From Burkholderiales bacterium (GTDB lineage: Bacteria > Pseudomonadota > Gammaproteobacteria > Burkholderiales > Burkholderiaceae_E), in the NCBI GenBank assembly GCA_026399835.1, contig JAPLQE010000072.1, positions 1 through 64,000 of the forward strand: a stretch of DNA of 64,000 nucleotides, given 5' to 3'. The notes below the pieces were generated by a model that ran no database searches, had not been told where the DNA came from, and was given only the letters and a program-made list of their open reading frames with translations. This document shows positions 1-9,106 of the stretch, one piece after another. Every line of letters starts with the position of its first letter. Position 1 is the first letter of the stretch. The translations under genes and the position numbers were made by a program.

Positions 1-91
1 CATCGGCGCGGGCCGACACCGCCAGTTCGCTGTCGTCGAACAACGCCGCAGTCTGGCCGGCACTTTCTCGTTCAAGGGGCTCGGTGCTCAT
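1..91 (-). CDS. 5' end of an unidentified protein, cut by the window edge
   Basis: Thirty codons read leftward from an ATG at 91 and run off the window. The visible N-terminus begins MSTEPLERESAGQT and shows no signal peptide or domain, so no function is offered. The start is supported by a GATAAT hexamer (98-103, minus strand) that leaves only six bases before the ATG. That is the spacing expected of a -10 box on a leaderless or nearly leaderless mRNA. The same arrangement occurs before the CDF exporter downstream. No ribosome binding site is visible between the hexamer and the ATG. Confidence 0.5.
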   Translation of the reverse strand, partial: MSTEPLERESAGQTAALFDDSELAVSARAD

Positions 92-252
92 GCGCCGATT
101 ATCCCTTCAACGAGCCGATTGCTTCACACGTTCTGAGTCGCCGGCCCGCTCAGGGTCGCAGCAGCGCCGCGCAGTGCTCGGGGCCGCCCCTCCACAGGTC
201 GAGCGGATACACCGGCGAGCCGGCGGCGCGCTGACCATCAGTGCCCTTGCGC

Positions 253-1257
253 TCATCGGGCGCGTGCGCAGTCCTGCGGGCAGCCGGAGCCGGTCTCGAC
301 CTGCAGCGTGACATGGCCGATGCCGAAGCCGCGCTCGAGCGAGGCGCGTGCAGCGACGAGGAAGTCGTCGCCGGGGTGACCGGCCGGCATCTCGAGGTGC
401 GCGCTGAGGGCGACGCCGGCGCTGCCCAGCGGCCAGACATGCAGGTCGTGCAGGCCGGCCACGCCGGGCAGCGCGCGCAGGTGGCGTTCGACCGCGGCCG
501 GGTCGATCGCATCGGGCACCGCATCCATCGACAGCGCGAGCGACTGGCGCGCGAACGAGACCGTGCTCCAGCCGACCAGCACCGCGATGCCGAGGCTGAT
601 GGCCGGATCGAGCCGCAGCCAGCCCGTGGCCGCGACCACCAGGCCGCCGACCACGACGCCGGCCGACACCGCCGCATCGGCGACCATGTGCAGGAATGCG
701 CCGCGCATGTTGACGTCGGCATGCCGGCCGCGCGACAGCAGCCAGGCGGTGAGGCCGTTGACCGCGATGCCGGCGGCGGCCACGCCCACGACGATGCCGG
801 TGTCGACCGGTGCCGGGTCGCCCAGCCGGTGCACCGCCTCCCAGGCGATCGCGATGACCGCGGCGGCGAGCAGCGCGGCGTTGAGCAGCGAGGCGAGCAG
901 CGCGCCGCGGCGCCAGCCCCAGGTGTAGCGCGCGCTGGTCGGACGCTGCGCGGCCCAGGCGCCCAGCCAGGCGAGCGCCAGGCCGAGCACGTCCCCGAGG
1001 TTGTGGCCGGCGTCGGACAGCAGCGCGAGCGACCCGGCGTACCAGCCGGCCCAGGCCTCGAGACCGACGAAGGCGGCATTGAGCGCGATGCCGAACGCGA
1101 AGACGCGACGCTGGCCTTCGGGGGGCAGGGGGGCGTGGACGTGGCCGTGGACTTGACCGTGACCGTGACCGTGACCGTGGGCGTGCCCGTGATCGTGCCC
1201 GTGATCGTGCCCGTGGCCGTGATCGTGCCGGGGGTCGTGGTCCTGTGGCGAAGGCAT
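253..1257 (-). CDS. Cation diffusion facilitator (CDF) metal exporter, ZitB/CzcD type
   Basis: 334 residues. The protein exports divalent metal, most likely Zn2+, from the cytoplasm in exchange for protons at the inner membrane. Residues 6-41 are a His/Asp/Gly-rich cytoplasmic tail with about 18 histidines. Six membrane segments follow. The two metal-site HxxxD motifs of the family are visible: HNLGD (H85, D89) and HMVAD (H190, D194). A C-terminal cytoplasmic domain contains the typical HDLHVWPL segment. The ATG at 1257 was chosen because the His-rich tail begins directly after it, and a GATAAT box lies six bases upstream (1264-1269). The open frame extends much further upstream, but there it only mirrors the cardiolipin synthase gene on the other strand. 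Metal specificity is inferred from the family. Confidence 0.9.
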   Translation of the reverse strand: MPSPQDHDPRHDHGHGHDHGHDHGHAHGHGHGHGQVHGHVHAPLPPEGQRRVFAFGIALNAAFVGLEAWAGWYAGSLALLSDAGHNLGDVLGLALAWLGAWAAQRPTSARYTWGWRRGALLASLLNAALLAAAVIAIAWEAVHRLGDPAPVDTGIVVGVAAAGIAVNGLTAWLLSRGRHADVNMRGAFLHMVADAAVSAGVVVGGLVVAATGWLRLDPAISLGIAVLVGWSTVSFARQSLALSMDAVPDAIDPAAVERHLRALPGVAGLHDLHVWPLGSAGVALSAHLEMPAGHPGDDFLVAARASLERGFGIGHVTLQVETGSGCPQDCARAR

Positions 1258-1263
1258 CCGGTG

Positions 1264-1269
1264 ATTATC
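1264..1269 (-). promoter_or_regulatory. Putative -10 box for a leaderless CDF transcript
   Basis: GATAAT on the minus strand, within GGGATAATC, is separated from the CDF start codon by exactly six bases. Transcription should therefore begin at or beside the ATG. No good -35 hexamer is seen 16-18 bases upstream. The same GGGATAATC plus six bases arrangement precedes the gene that starts at 91. Confidence 0.4.
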
Positions 1270-1347
1270 CCTCCTGCGACGGCCGGCCCGGCCGGGAGAC
1301 CGGGATGGCGTGGCGGTCGGATGGCGATCGCTTAGACTGCCGACGCG

Positions 1348-2787
1348 ATGCGACTCCATGTCCTGTTGCCTCTGCTGGCCCATCTCGCGGTGTTCGTCGC
1401 GGTGACGCTGCGCGTGCTCTCGCGCCGCAATCCGCCGGGCGTCGCGATGGCATGGATCCTGATGGTGCTGCTGGTGCCGATCGGCGGCCTGGTGCTCTAC
1501 GTGATGATCGGCGAGCGCCGGCTCGGCCGCCGCTGGATCGAGCGGGCCGAGGCCGAGCGTGCCTCGCTGGCCCGCCGGTTCGCGTCGCTGGCGGCCGAGG
1601 CGGTGCTCGATCCGGCGGACACCGGTCCGGTCGGCGAGCCGGTGGCGCGCCTCGCGCAGTCCCTGGGCGCGATCCCGGTGATGCGCGGCCACCGGATCGA
1701 GCTCCACGCCGACAGCGACCGGATCCTCGAGGCGCTGATCGCCGACATCGATGCGTGCCGCGAGCGCTGCTCGCTCGAGTTCTACATCTGGCACGAAGGC
1801 GGCCGCGTCGACGAGCTGATCGAGGCGCTGATGCGCGCGGCGGCGCGCGGCGTCGCGGTGACCGCGCTGATGGACGGGCTGGGCAGCCGTCCGTTCGTGC
1901 AGCGCGGCGCCCCCGAGCGGATGCGCGCGGCCGGCATCGAGGTGGTCGTGGTGCTGCCGGCGAGCGCGCTGCGCATGGCGGTCGCGCGGGCCGACCTGCG
2001 CAACCACCGCAAGATCGCGGTCTTCGACGACCGCATCGCCTGGACGGGCAGCTTCAACCTTGCCGACCCGCGCCACTTCAAGCGCGACGCGGGCGTCGGT
2101 CAGTGGATCGACGCGATGGTGCGCATCCAGGGGCCGAGCGCGGCCGTGCTCGGCGCGGTCTCCAACGCGATGGCGGTGCTGCAGGCCGGGCCGCGGCTGC
2201 GCGACGAGCGGCCCGCCGACTACGGGCCGGTGGCCGGTCCGGTCTCGCTGCAGGCCTATCCGTCGGGCCCGGGCTTCGCGTTCCAGCATGTCGAGTCGGT
2301 GATCCTCACCGCGATCTACGCCGCCCGCCGAGAGCTGATCCTCACCACGCCGTACTTCGCGCCCGGCGAGTCGGTGGTGGTCGCGCTGCGTTCGGCGGCG
2401 CGCCGCGGCGTCGACGTGGTGCTGCTGCTGCCGTGGCAGTGCGACTCGCGGCTGGTGCAGTACGCCAGCGCCTCGTACTTCGACGAGCTGCTCGCCGCGG
2501 GCGTGCGCATCGAGCGCTTCCACGGCGGGCTGCTGCACACCAAGAGCATGGTGATCGACCGCGAGCTGTCGGTGTTCGGCACGGTCAACTTCGACCTGCG
2601 CAGCTTCCACCTGAACTTCGAGCTGTCGATGCTCATCTACGATCGGCCGTTCGCCGAGGAACTGCTGGCGCTGCAGCGCCACTATCTCGAGGCCTGCGAG
2701 CCGATGGACCTGCGGGCCTGGCGAGGCCGGCCGCTGTGGCGGCGGGTCGTCGAGAACGCGGCGCAGCTGGCGTCGCCGGTGCTCTGA
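1348..2787 (+). CDS. Cardiolipin synthase, phospholipase D family
   Basis: 479 residues, the usual length of bacterial ClsA-type enzymes. It joins two phosphatidylglycerol molecules into cardiolipin and glycerol at the inner membrane. Two N-terminal hydrophobic segments (about 3-22 and 33-53) are followed by two PLD domains. Both HKD motifs are intact: H220-x-K222-x4-D227 followed by TGSFN, and H397-x-K399-x4-D404 followed by GTVNFDLRS. It is divergent from the CDF gene across a 90-bp gap. A TAGACT hexamer (1333-1338) lies nine bases before the ATG and could be its -10 box. The gene could equally be called clsA or clsB by other schemes, so no symbol is assigned. Confidence 0.93.
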   Translation: MRLHVLLPLLAHLAVFVAVTLRVLSRRNPPGVAMAWILMVLLVPIGGLVLYVMIGERRLGRRWIERAEAERASLARRFASLAAEAVLDPADTGPVGEPVARLAQSLGAIPVMRGHRIELHADSDRILEALIADIDACRERCSLEFYIWHEGGRVDELIEALMRAAARGVAVTALMDGLGSRPFVQRGAPERMRAAGIEVVVVLPASALRMAVARADLRNHRKIAVFDDRIAWTGSFNLADPRHFKRDAGVGQWIDAMVRIQGPSAAVLGAVSNAMAVLQAGPRLRDERPADYGPVAGPVSLQAYPSGPGFAFQHVESVILTAIYAARRELILTTPYFAPGESVVVALRSAARRGVDVVLLLPWQCDSRLVQYASASYFDELLAAGVRIERFHGGLLHTKSMVIDRELSVFGTVNFDLRSFHLNFELSMLIYDRPFAEELLALQRHYLEACEPMDLRAWRGRPLWRRVVENAAQLASPVL

Positions 2788-2823
2788 GGGCTGCGACGCC
2801 GCGTCACCTCGGGGCCGCGCCGC

Positions 2824-3052
2824 TCAGCCCCGCCCGGTCAGCGACGCATAGACCTCGGCGAGCACCGCCGGCAGCGCCGGCAGGTCGTCGATGACCCGAT
2901 AGCAGCGCGCAGGGCTCGAGTCGCAGCGGCCGGCCGGCGATCGCCTGCGCGAGCAGCGCGAAGCGCCGGTGGTGGACCTCGAAACGCGAGGGTGCCGCAT
3001 TGCGCGGCGACGGCACGACGGGCTCGAGCACGGCGGGCGTGCCGCCGCTCAC
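2824..3052 (-). pseudogene. Remnant of a NorD/CbbO-like VWA-domain gene (internal deletion)
   Basis: A GTG at 3052 overlaps the stop of the CbbQ-like gene (GTGA), the arrangement expected for its usual VWA partner. About 45 codons follow, including FEVHHRRFALLAQAIAG and RPLRLEP, which resemble the N-terminal part of NorD/CbbO-family proteins. The reading then makes sense only in the next frame, where CYRVIDDLPALPAVLAEVY, then SLTGRG and a stop at 2824, resemble the family C-terminus. The central several hundred residues, including the MIDAS DxSxS site, are absent. An unshifted reading stops at 2804 after 82 codons and gives low-complexity protein. The resemblance of the two ends is my reading of family consensus, not an alignment. 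Confidence 0.5.
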
Positions 3053-3906
3053 CGTGGCAGCAGCACGTCGCAGACGTCGGCGATCGCGCGCCGCACGTCC
3101 GGGTCCTCGCTCAGCGCGCGGCCGATGGCGACGTCGCAGGCGAGCCGCGGGTCGACCCCGCGGGCCACGAGCTTGCCGGCCGACACCAGCAGCCGCGTGC
3201 CGACGCCGTCGTCGAGCCCGTGACCGTCGAGGGCGCGCAGCCGCGCGCCGATCGCGGCGAGCCGCTCGGCGAAGGGTCCGTCGACGCCGGTCTCGTGCGC
3301 GACGATCTCGGCTTCGAGCGCCGCCGACGGATACCCGAAGTCGAGGCTCACGAAGCGCTGCCGGGTCGAGGCCTTGAGCGCCTTGCCGACGGCCGCGTGA
3401 CCGGGGTTGTACGACACCACCAGCATGAAGTCCGGATGCGCGTCGAGCAGCTCGCCGGTCTTCTCGATCGGCAGCACGCGGCGGTGGTCGGTCAGGGAGT
3501 GGATGACGACGGTGGTGTCGCGCCGCGCCTCGACCACCTCGTCGAGATAGCACATCGCGCCGCTGCGCACCGCGCGTGTCAGCGGCCCGTCGCGCCAGAC
3601 CGTCGCGTCGCCCGACAGCAGCCAGCGGCCGACCAGGTCGGTGGCGCTCAGGTCCTCGTGGCAGGAGACGGTCACCAGCGGCGCATCGAACGCCTCGTGC
3701 GTCCGGCCCGTGGCGCGGTGCAGGCGCCACGCCATGTGCTCGACGAACCGGGTCTTGCAGCAGCCGGTCGGTCCGCGCAGCAGGACCGGCAGGCGCGCGG
3801 CCCAGGCGGCCTCGAAGACGGCGCGCTCTTCGCCGGTGGGCAGGTACCAGGGCTCGCCGGCCGGCCGGCCGTCGGCGGGGGCGGGGAAGGAGGTCGGATC
3901 GCTCAT
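3049..3906 (-). CDS. CbbQ/NirQ/NorQ-family AAA+ ATPase
   Basis: 285 residues. MoxR-clade AAA+ ATPases of this type work with a VWA-domain partner (CbbO or NorD) to activate or remodel metalloenzymes such as Rubisco or nitric oxide reductase. Walker A is GPTGCCKT (45-52), with CC where GS or GV is usual. Walker B is MCYLDEV with D122 and E123. Sensor-1 is VVSYNPG. No Rubisco, norCB or other client gene is in the window, and the VWA partner directly downstream appears broken. The protein may be a relic or may serve a client elsewhere. The ATG at 3906 starts just before the conserved region, and the longer frame upstream is antisense to the acyltransferase. Confidence 0.8.
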   Translation of the reverse strand: MSDPTSFPAPADGRPAGEPWYLPTGEERAVFEAAWAARLPVLLRGPTGCCKTRFVEHMAWRLHRATGRTHEAFDAPLVTVSCHEDLSATDLVGRWLLSGDATVWRDGPLTRAVRSGAMCYLDEVVEARRDTTVVIHSLTDHRRVLPIEKTGELLDAHPDFMLVVSYNPGHAAVGKALKASTRQRFVSLDFGYPSAALEAEIVAHETGVDGPFAERLAAIGARLRALDGHGLDDGVGTRLLVSAGKLVARGVDPRLACDVAIGRALSEDPDVRRAIADVCDVLLPR

Positions 3907-3981
3907 GTCGGGCCCGAGTCTGCCACGGAGCGCATGGCGGCGCCTGCGGCGCGTGCGATGATCGGACGAGGAGGAGACCCC

Positions 3982-5565
3982 ATGCAGCACGACGCCGGCC
4001 CGGGCGGGCTCGCGACCGAAGGCGCCGTCGGCTTCATGAACGGGCTCGACGCGCTGTTCCTCTACCTCGAGAGCCCCGAGACGCCGATGCACGTCGGCTC
4101 GATGCATGTCTTCGAGCCGCCCGCGGGCGGTGCCGCGGGCTTCGCCGCTGCGGTCCGGGCCCACATCGGCGCACGCCTGGACCGGGCCGACGTGTTCACC
4201 CGCCGGCTCGCGCCGATGCCGCTCGGCCTCGCGAACCCGGCCTGGGTGCGCGCCGCCGAGGTCGACCTCGACCACCACGTGCGGCGCATGCGGCTGCCCG
4301 AGCCGGGCACCCTCGCGCAGTGCCACGACCTCGTCGGCAGCCTGCATGCGCGGCCGCTCGACCCCGCCCGGCCGCTGTGGGAGATGGTCGTCGTCGAAGG
4401 CCTGCAGGACGGGCGCATCGGCTTCTACGCGAAGGTCCACCACGCGGGCCTGGACGGGCAGGCGGGCGTGGCGCTCGCGCAGGCGGTCTACGACGTGACC
4501 GCGCGCGCGGCGCCGCTTGCCCCGGCGCGACCGCCCGCGTCGAGCGTCGCGAGCACCGGCCACGAGCCGGGGGCGGTCCGCGTCGCCGCGGCCGGTGCGC
4601 GCCACAACGCGGCCCAGCTCCTCGGGCTCGGCGCGCGCCTGCCCGGGCTGCTGCGCGCGGTCGCGCAGGCGGTCGTGCCGGCGCTTGGCCGCGATGACGC
4701 CGCGTCGGCCGTGCCGGGCGCCCCGGCAGGCGCACCGGGCGGCGCGGCCGCGCTGCTCGGCGGCGAGAGCCTGCTCGCGCCGCGCACCGCACTCAACGCG
4801 TCGATCTCCCGGCGACGCGCGTTCGCCACGCTGTCGGTATCGATGGCGCGCGCCCGGGCCATCGCGCAGCGCCACGACGCCTCGCTCAACGACGTCGTGC
4901 TCGCGGCCTGCGGCGGTGCGCTGCGCGACTGGCTGCTGGCGCGCGGCGAGCTGCCCGCCGAGTCGCTGCTCGCCGCGATGCCGGTCTCGCTGCGACGCGC
5001 CGGCGACACGTCCTCGAACACGCAGGCCATGATGGCGCGGATGACGCTCGCCACCGACGTCGCCGATCCCCTGGCCAGGCTGCACCGGATCCGCGATGCG
5101 TCGGGCCGCATCAAGGGCGCGCTGCGCGAGGTGAAGTCGGCGGTGCCCACCGAGTTCCCCTCGCTCGGCCTGCCTTGGCTGGGCAGTGCCCTCGCCGCGG
5201 TCTGGGGCCGCGGGCGGCTCGCCAACCGATTGCCGCCGCTCGCCAACGTGATCGTCTCCAACGTGCCCGGGCCCGCGGTGCCGCTCTACCTGCTGGGCGC
5301 GCGGATGCTGCACTACTGGCCGGTCTCGATCCCGTACCACGGCGTCGCACTGAACATCACCGTGCAGAGCTACGCGGGCTCGCTCGACTTCGGGCTGATC
5401 GCCTGCCGTCGTGCGGTGCCCGACGTCGACGCGATCGCGCAGCGGCTCGCGCAGGCCTTCGATGCGCTGGACGGCGGCGCGGATCGCGGCGCGGCCAGGA
5501 CGCACGCGCCGCCCGATCGGCCCGCCCGCCGTCGCCGCGCCGTGCCGTCGGGAGACGAGCGATGA
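3982..5565 (+). CDS. Wax ester synthase / diacylglycerol acyltransferase (WS/DGAT family)
   Basis: 527 residues. Family members transfer fatty acyl groups from acyl-CoA to long-chain alcohols or diacylglycerol, giving storage wax esters or triacylglycerol. The N-terminal family block [14 protein letters not shown] is present. The catalytic HHxxxDG motif is intact as HHAGLDG (H153-G159). The C-terminal block [19 protein letters not shown] is typical. A strong ribosome binding site (GAGGAGA) precedes the ATG. The last codons overlap the start of the alpha/beta hydrolase by ATGA, so the two are probably translated together. The C-terminal 25 residues are Arg/Ala-rich and not conserved. Substrate preference cannot be read from the sequence. 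Confidence 0.88.
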   Translation: MQHDAGPGGLATEGAVGFMNGLDALFLYLESPETPMHVGSMHVFEPPAGGAAGFAAAVRAHIGARLDRADVFTRRLAPMPLGLANPAWVRAAEVDLDHHVRRMRLPEPGTLAQCHDLVGSLHARPLDPARPLWEMVVVEGLQDGRIGFYAKVHHAGLDGQAGVALAQAVYDVTARAAPLAPARPPASSVASTGHEPGAVRVAAAGARHNAAQLLGLGARLPGLLRAVAQAVVPALGRDDAASAVPGAPAGAPGGAAALLGGESLLAPRTALNASISRRRAFATLSVSMARARAIAQRHDASLNDVVLAACGGALRDWLLARGELPAESLLAAMPVSLRRAGDTSSNTQAMMARMTLATDVADPLARLHRIRDASGRIKGALREVKSAVPTEFPSLGLPWLGSALAAVWGRGRLANRLPPLANVIVSNVPGPAVPLYLLGARMLHYWPVSIPYHGVALNITVQSYAGSLDFGLIACRRAVPDVDAIAQRLAQAFDALDGGADRGAARTHAPPDRPARRRRAVPSGDER

Positions 5566-6383
5566 GTGCCCCGCGCGAGGCGGCCGGTCCGCCCAGCCTG
5601 CTGTGGACGTTGCTCGAGTACCGGGCGCTGCTCGAGGCCGCGCTGCTGCCGACCTCGCTGCCGCTGCTGATGTCCGCGCCGCGCGGCGACGGCCATCCGG
5701 TGCTGCTGGTGCCGGGCTTCGTCGGCGATGCCGGCTCCATGGCGGTGCTCAAGCACTACCTGCGCAACCGCGGCTACGAGGTCGACGACTGGGGCCTCGG
5801 GCGCAACGTCGGCTTCCAGCGCAAGCACGCCCGCGCGCTCGAGCAGAAGGTACGCTTCCTGCACCACCGGCACGGCCGCAAGGTGAGCCTCGTCGGCTGG
5901 AGCCTGGGGGGCGTGTTCTCGATGTTCGCCGCGCATCAGGTGCCGCAGTGTGTGCGCAGCGTGGTGACGCTCGGCAGCCCGGTCAGCAGCGATCCGCAGC
6001 GCAGCGACTCGCCGGCCCTGGTCAAGGCGCTCTACCGGCTGGTCGCGCATCCGATGGGGCCGGTCGCCCATGCGGCGCACGTCGATGCGCGCGTGCTGCG
6101 CTCGCCGCCGCCGATGCCGGTGTCCTGCCTCTACTCCGAGACCGATGGCGTGGTGCCGCCGCACGAGGCGACGCTGCACGGGGCCCGCGACACCGAGCCG
6201 GGCGCGCTACACGAGAACATCCGCGTGCCGGGCAGCCACGTCGGGCTGGGCTTCAACGCGCTCGTGCTGTGGATCGTCGCCGAGCGGCTGTCGCAGCCGG
6301 AAGGGGCGTGGCGGCCGTTCGAGCCGCAGGGACTGCCGGGGCAGCTCTACCGCCTGCTGACGCCTTCGTCCGTGCCGACCTGA
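5562..6383 (+). CDS. Alpha/beta hydrolase, lipase/esterase-like
   Basis: 273 residues with no signal peptide, so probably cytoplasmic. The catalytic triad is visible: nucleophile in GWSLGG (S114), acid in SETDGVV (D195) and base in PGSHVG (H226). The sequence around [14 protein letters not shown], the oxyanion region, and the order of the blocks resemble intracellular lipases and PHA-depolymerase-like hydrolases. It is coupled to the upstream acyltransferase by an ATGA overlap, which suggests turnover of the ester that enzyme makes. Its 3' end overlaps the convergent second acyltransferase gene by 131 bp on the opposite strand. Confidence 0.8.
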   Translation: MSAPREAAGPPSLLWTLLEYRALLEAALLPTSLPLLMSAPRGDGHPVLLVPGFVGDAGSMAVLKHYLRNRGYEVDDWGLGRNVGFQRKHARALEQKVRFLHHRHGRKVSLVGWSLGGVFSMFAAHQVPQCVRSVVTLGSPVSSDPQRSDSPALVKALYRLVAHPMGPVAHAAHVDARVLRSPPPMPVSCLYSETDGVVPPHEATLHGARDTEPGALHENIRVPGSHVGLGFNALVLWIVAERLSQPEGAWRPFEPQGLPGQLYRLLTPSSVPT

Positions 6384-7824
6384 CCGGACGTGCGCGCGTG
6401 GCGCGCTTCGCCGGTGCGTCGAGCAGCGCCAGGTACTCCTGGAAGCTGTCGCGCACGCACTGCGCGAAGAAGGCCGGATCGGGGAGCTGCTCGCGGCATG
6501 CGGTCGGCGAGATGATCAGCATGCCCTCGTAGCTGGTCACCGCGAATACCAGGCCCATGCCGTCGGCGATCGGCATGATCGCCGAGAAGTAGGTCATCTT
6601 CGCGCCGCCCAGGTACAGAGGCACCGACGGGCCGGGCACGTTGACGATCGTGCAATGCGCCAGCGGCGCGCGCCGCCCTGCGCCGGCGGCGACGCCGCCG
6701 AGCAGCTTCGCGGCGAGCGTCAGCGTCGCGGCCGGCGTGTGCCGCGCCACGTCGGTGAGCTCGCGGGCCGGCACGGTGCGCGCATAGGCGTCCGAGCCCT
6801 CGGCCTGCGCGTGCAGGTACGCCAGGCGCGCTACCGGATCGGCCAGATGCGTGCCGAGCGAGGCGCGCATCAGCATCAGCTCGCCGTGCCCGTCGCCGTC
6901 CGCGACGTCGCGCAGCGTCACCGGCGCGATCGCCGACAGGCTCGCCTCGGGCAGCTCGCCGGTGTGCGCGAGGTAGCGGCGCAGGCCGCCCGCGCAGACC
7001 GCGAGCACCACCTCGTTGACCGTCGCCCCGTCGACCAGCGCCCGCAGCCGCCGGAAGTCGGCGAGCGGGAAGCGCCGGGTCTCGAACACCCGATGCGGCG
7101 AGACGACCGCGTTGAAGCGCGTCACCGGCATCGACTCGGGGCGCAGCAGCGCATCGGCTACGAAGCTGCTCGCCGCCGGCAGCAGCCGCGTCGCCAGGGC
7201 GGCGAGCGGGCGGGCCAGGCGCAGCGGCGACGTGGCGTTGCGCAGCAGGCTGCGCCCCAGCAGTCCGAGCGTGCCCGGCGGCGACGCCGGGAACCAGGGC
7301 TCGGGCGGCTCGGGCGGCGTGGGGGTCGCGCTGGTGTCGTGCAGCACGCGCGTGAGCTCGGACTCGTGATCGAGGTCGATCGCCGCGTGGTGCACCTTGG
7401 TCAGCAGCGCGAAGCTGCCTCGCGGCAGGTCCAGCAGGCCGTCGAGGCCCTCGATGACATGGATCTCCCAAAGCGGACGGGACATGTCGAGCGGACGCGC
7501 GTGGATGCGCGAGGCCTGGATGCAGAACTGGCGCCAGTCGCCCGGCGCGGGCAGCGCGATGTGGCGCACGTGGTATTCGAGGTCGAAGCGCTCGTCCTCG
7601 ATCCAGTACGGATGGTCGAGCTCGAGCGGCACCCGCAGCAGCTTGCGCCGGAACACCGGCGAGCGATGCAGACGCGCCTCGATGTGGGCGAGGATGTGCT
7701 TGAAGCGGACCTTGCCGCCGGGGGCGGTCGACGGGTCGTAGATGTGGACCAGCGTGATGGTGCCGCTGGCGTTGCCGCTCTCCGCGTAGAGGAAGCGGGC
7801 GTCGTCACCGCGCAGCTGTTCCAT
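6253..7824 (-). CDS. WS/DGAT-family acyltransferase with a variant active-site motif
   Basis: 523 residues, paralogous to the acyltransferase at 3982. The family start MEQLRGDDARFLYAE fixes the ATG at 7824. The active-site motif reads HHAAIDL (H145-L151), so the catalytic second His and the Asp are kept but the final Gly of HHxxxDG is Leu. The C-terminal block TIVNVPGPSVPLYLGGAKM is normal. The last 45 or so residues are an Ala/Arg/Pro tail encoded entirely opposite the end of the alpha/beta hydrolase gene. It is the last gene of a leftward run (Bug, TlpA, transglutaminase, this gene) with a 93-bp gap upstream. It may use a different acceptor from the paralogue. Confidence 0.82.
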   Translation of the reverse strand: MEQLRGDDARFLYAESGNASGTITLVHIYDPSTAPGGKVRFKHILAHIEARLHRSPVFRRKLLRVPLELDHPYWIEDERFDLEYHVRHIALPAPGDWRQFCIQASRIHARPLDMSRPLWEIHVIEGLDGLLDLPRGSFALLTKVHHAAIDLDHESELTRVLHDTSATPTPPEPPEPWFPASPPGTLGLLGRSLLRNATSPLRLARPLAALATRLLPAASSFVADALLRPESMPVTRFNAVVSPHRVFETRRFPLADFRRLRALVDGATVNEVVLAVCAGGLRRYLAHTGELPEASLSAIAPVTLRDVADGDGHGELMLMRASLGTHLADPVARLAYLHAQAEGSDAYARTVPARELTDVARHTPAATLTLAAKLLGGVAAGAGRRAPLAHCTIVNVPGPSVPLYLGGAKMTYFSAIMPIADGMGLVFAVTSYEGMLIISPTACREQLPDPAFFAQCVRDSFQEYLALLDAPAKRATRARPVRSARTKASAGGRAAPAVPAARTAATPLPAATAARRRSTARAR

Positions 7825-7917
7825 CCGGGCAGGATGCCCGAGCGCCGGAGACCGTGCAACGACCGCCGGGCGCCGCGCGCCGCCCGGCAGGGCGGGCGCG
7901 GCGCCACGCCGCACGCT

Positions 7918-9036
7918 TCAGGCGGTGACCTGACGCGAGGCGATCGTGTACCGGAAATCGTCCGGCGCCAGCTCGTCGAAGCGGCCGGTCGCGTTCTCGC
8001 CGTTCGGGTACATGAGGAACGGCAGCGTGTTGCGGCCGGCGCTGCCGGGCAGGCGCACGTCATGGCCGATGTTCCAGCCGACCCAGTTGCCCTCCCAGCC
8101 GCCGAACAGGCCGCGCACGACCGGCGCGGCCAGCGGGTGGGCGCGGTCCTTGATCCACTCGGGCGTCTCCTGGCGCATCACCTTGAGCACGTCCGCCGGA
8201 TCCATCGCGACCCAGCCGTGGCCTGCGAGGTACGCCTCGGCGCGGCAGTGCTGCGCGCCCTTGAGGTTCTGCGGGTTGGCGCCGAGCTCGCGGTAGCCGA
8301 AGGCCGACGGGGCGAGCCGCAGGCCGTAGACGTCGCGGGCCGGCACGCCGACCGAACGGCACAGGCCGACGAACACCGCGTTCAGATCCGCGCACTTGCC
8401 GCCGAGGTTGCCGGTCTCGAGCATCGCCTTGATGTCGCCGGTGCCGCAGCCGCGCGTCTTGGGCTCGCGGTGCGCGTTGGCGACCACCCAGTCGTAGATC
8501 GCGCGCGTCTTGTCGAGGTCGGTGCGCGCGCCCTTCGTGGCCTTAGTGGCCGTCTCGCGGACGATGCCGTCGAGCGGCAGCAGCTCGGTCGCCACGAGGT
8601 AGCTGCGCAGGACCGAGGCGTCCTCGCGGGCGCCGGCGGGCCGACTCCAGTCGACGCCGCCGCGGTCGCGGGTGTTCACGCGGCTGGTCAGCGAGACGGT
8701 GGGGGCGGACGTGCCGGCCGCGAACTGCGCGCGCAGCATGCGCACGCCGCTCTTCGGGTCGGCGACGATCGCGGCGCTCGCGGCATTGCCCGTCCACGCA
8801 TGGTCCACCGGCTGCTGCCAGTCGGTGGCCACGTCGGCCAGCGGCAGCCACACCTGCACCGCGCCCTGCACGTCGGCCACGCTCACCGTGGTGGTCACCT
8901 CGAAGGTACGCCAGGCGCCCGGGCGGGGCTCGAAGCGGCGCGCCTCCTGGGCGCGGGCGGCGGCGGGCAGCGCGCCGGCGACGGCCGCGGCACCGGCGGT
9001 CCTGAGCAGCGTGCGGCGGTCGGGGAGGTGGGTCAT
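7918..9036 (-). CDS. Exported transglutaminase-like cysteine protease-fold protein
   Basis: 372 residues. The N-terminus DRRTLLRTAG followed by an Ala-rich stretch and ARAQ looks like a Tat signal cut near residue 30, so the protein should be periplasmic. The transglutaminase core triad is present: C215 in GGKCADLN, H263 in QHCRAEAYL and D279 in VAMDPAD. Such proteins act as proteases, amidases or cross-linkers, and the substrate is unknown. The ATG at 9036 has a GGAG box just upstream. Its neighbours are an exported thioredoxin-like protein and a Bug receptor, all facing left, which suggests a shared periplasmic job but does not prove it. Confidence 0.85.
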   Translation of the reverse strand: MTHLPDRRTLLRTAGAAAVAGALPAAARAQEARRFEPRPGAWRTFEVTTTVSVADVQGAVQVWLPLADVATDWQQPVDHAWTGNAASAAIVADPKSGVRMLRAQFAAGTSAPTVSLTSRVNTRDRGGVDWSRPAGAREDASVLRSYLVATELLPLDGIVRETATKATKGARTDLDKTRAIYDWVVANAHREPKTRGCGTGDIKAMLETGNLGGKCADLNAVFVGLCRSVGVPARDVYGLRLAPSAFGYRELGANPQNLKGAQHCRAEAYLAGHGWVAMDPADVLKVMRQETPEWIKDRAHPLAAPVVRGLFGGWEGNWVGWNIGHDVRLPGSAGRNTLPFLMYPNGENATGRFDELAPDDFRYTIASRQVTA

Positions 9037-9106
9037 GGGAGGCTCCTGGTTCGGTTTCTGGAAGAGGTTCTGGATCGCAGGCTAAGGGGCACGGAGCGCG
9101 GCTGCG

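Noticed and set aside
150-240. Minus-strand frame ending GSPVYPLDLWRGGPEHC and a stop at 150
   Set aside because: It reads like protein for about 25 residues, but there is no in-frame start nearby that is not inside the CDF gene, and no family match comes to mind.
253-2682. Very long minus-strand open frame across the cardiolipin synthase gene
   Set aside because: Upstream of 1257 it is rich in His, Arg, Asp and Gln with no domain, as expected for the antisense of a GC3-biased gene. Only the CDF part is real.
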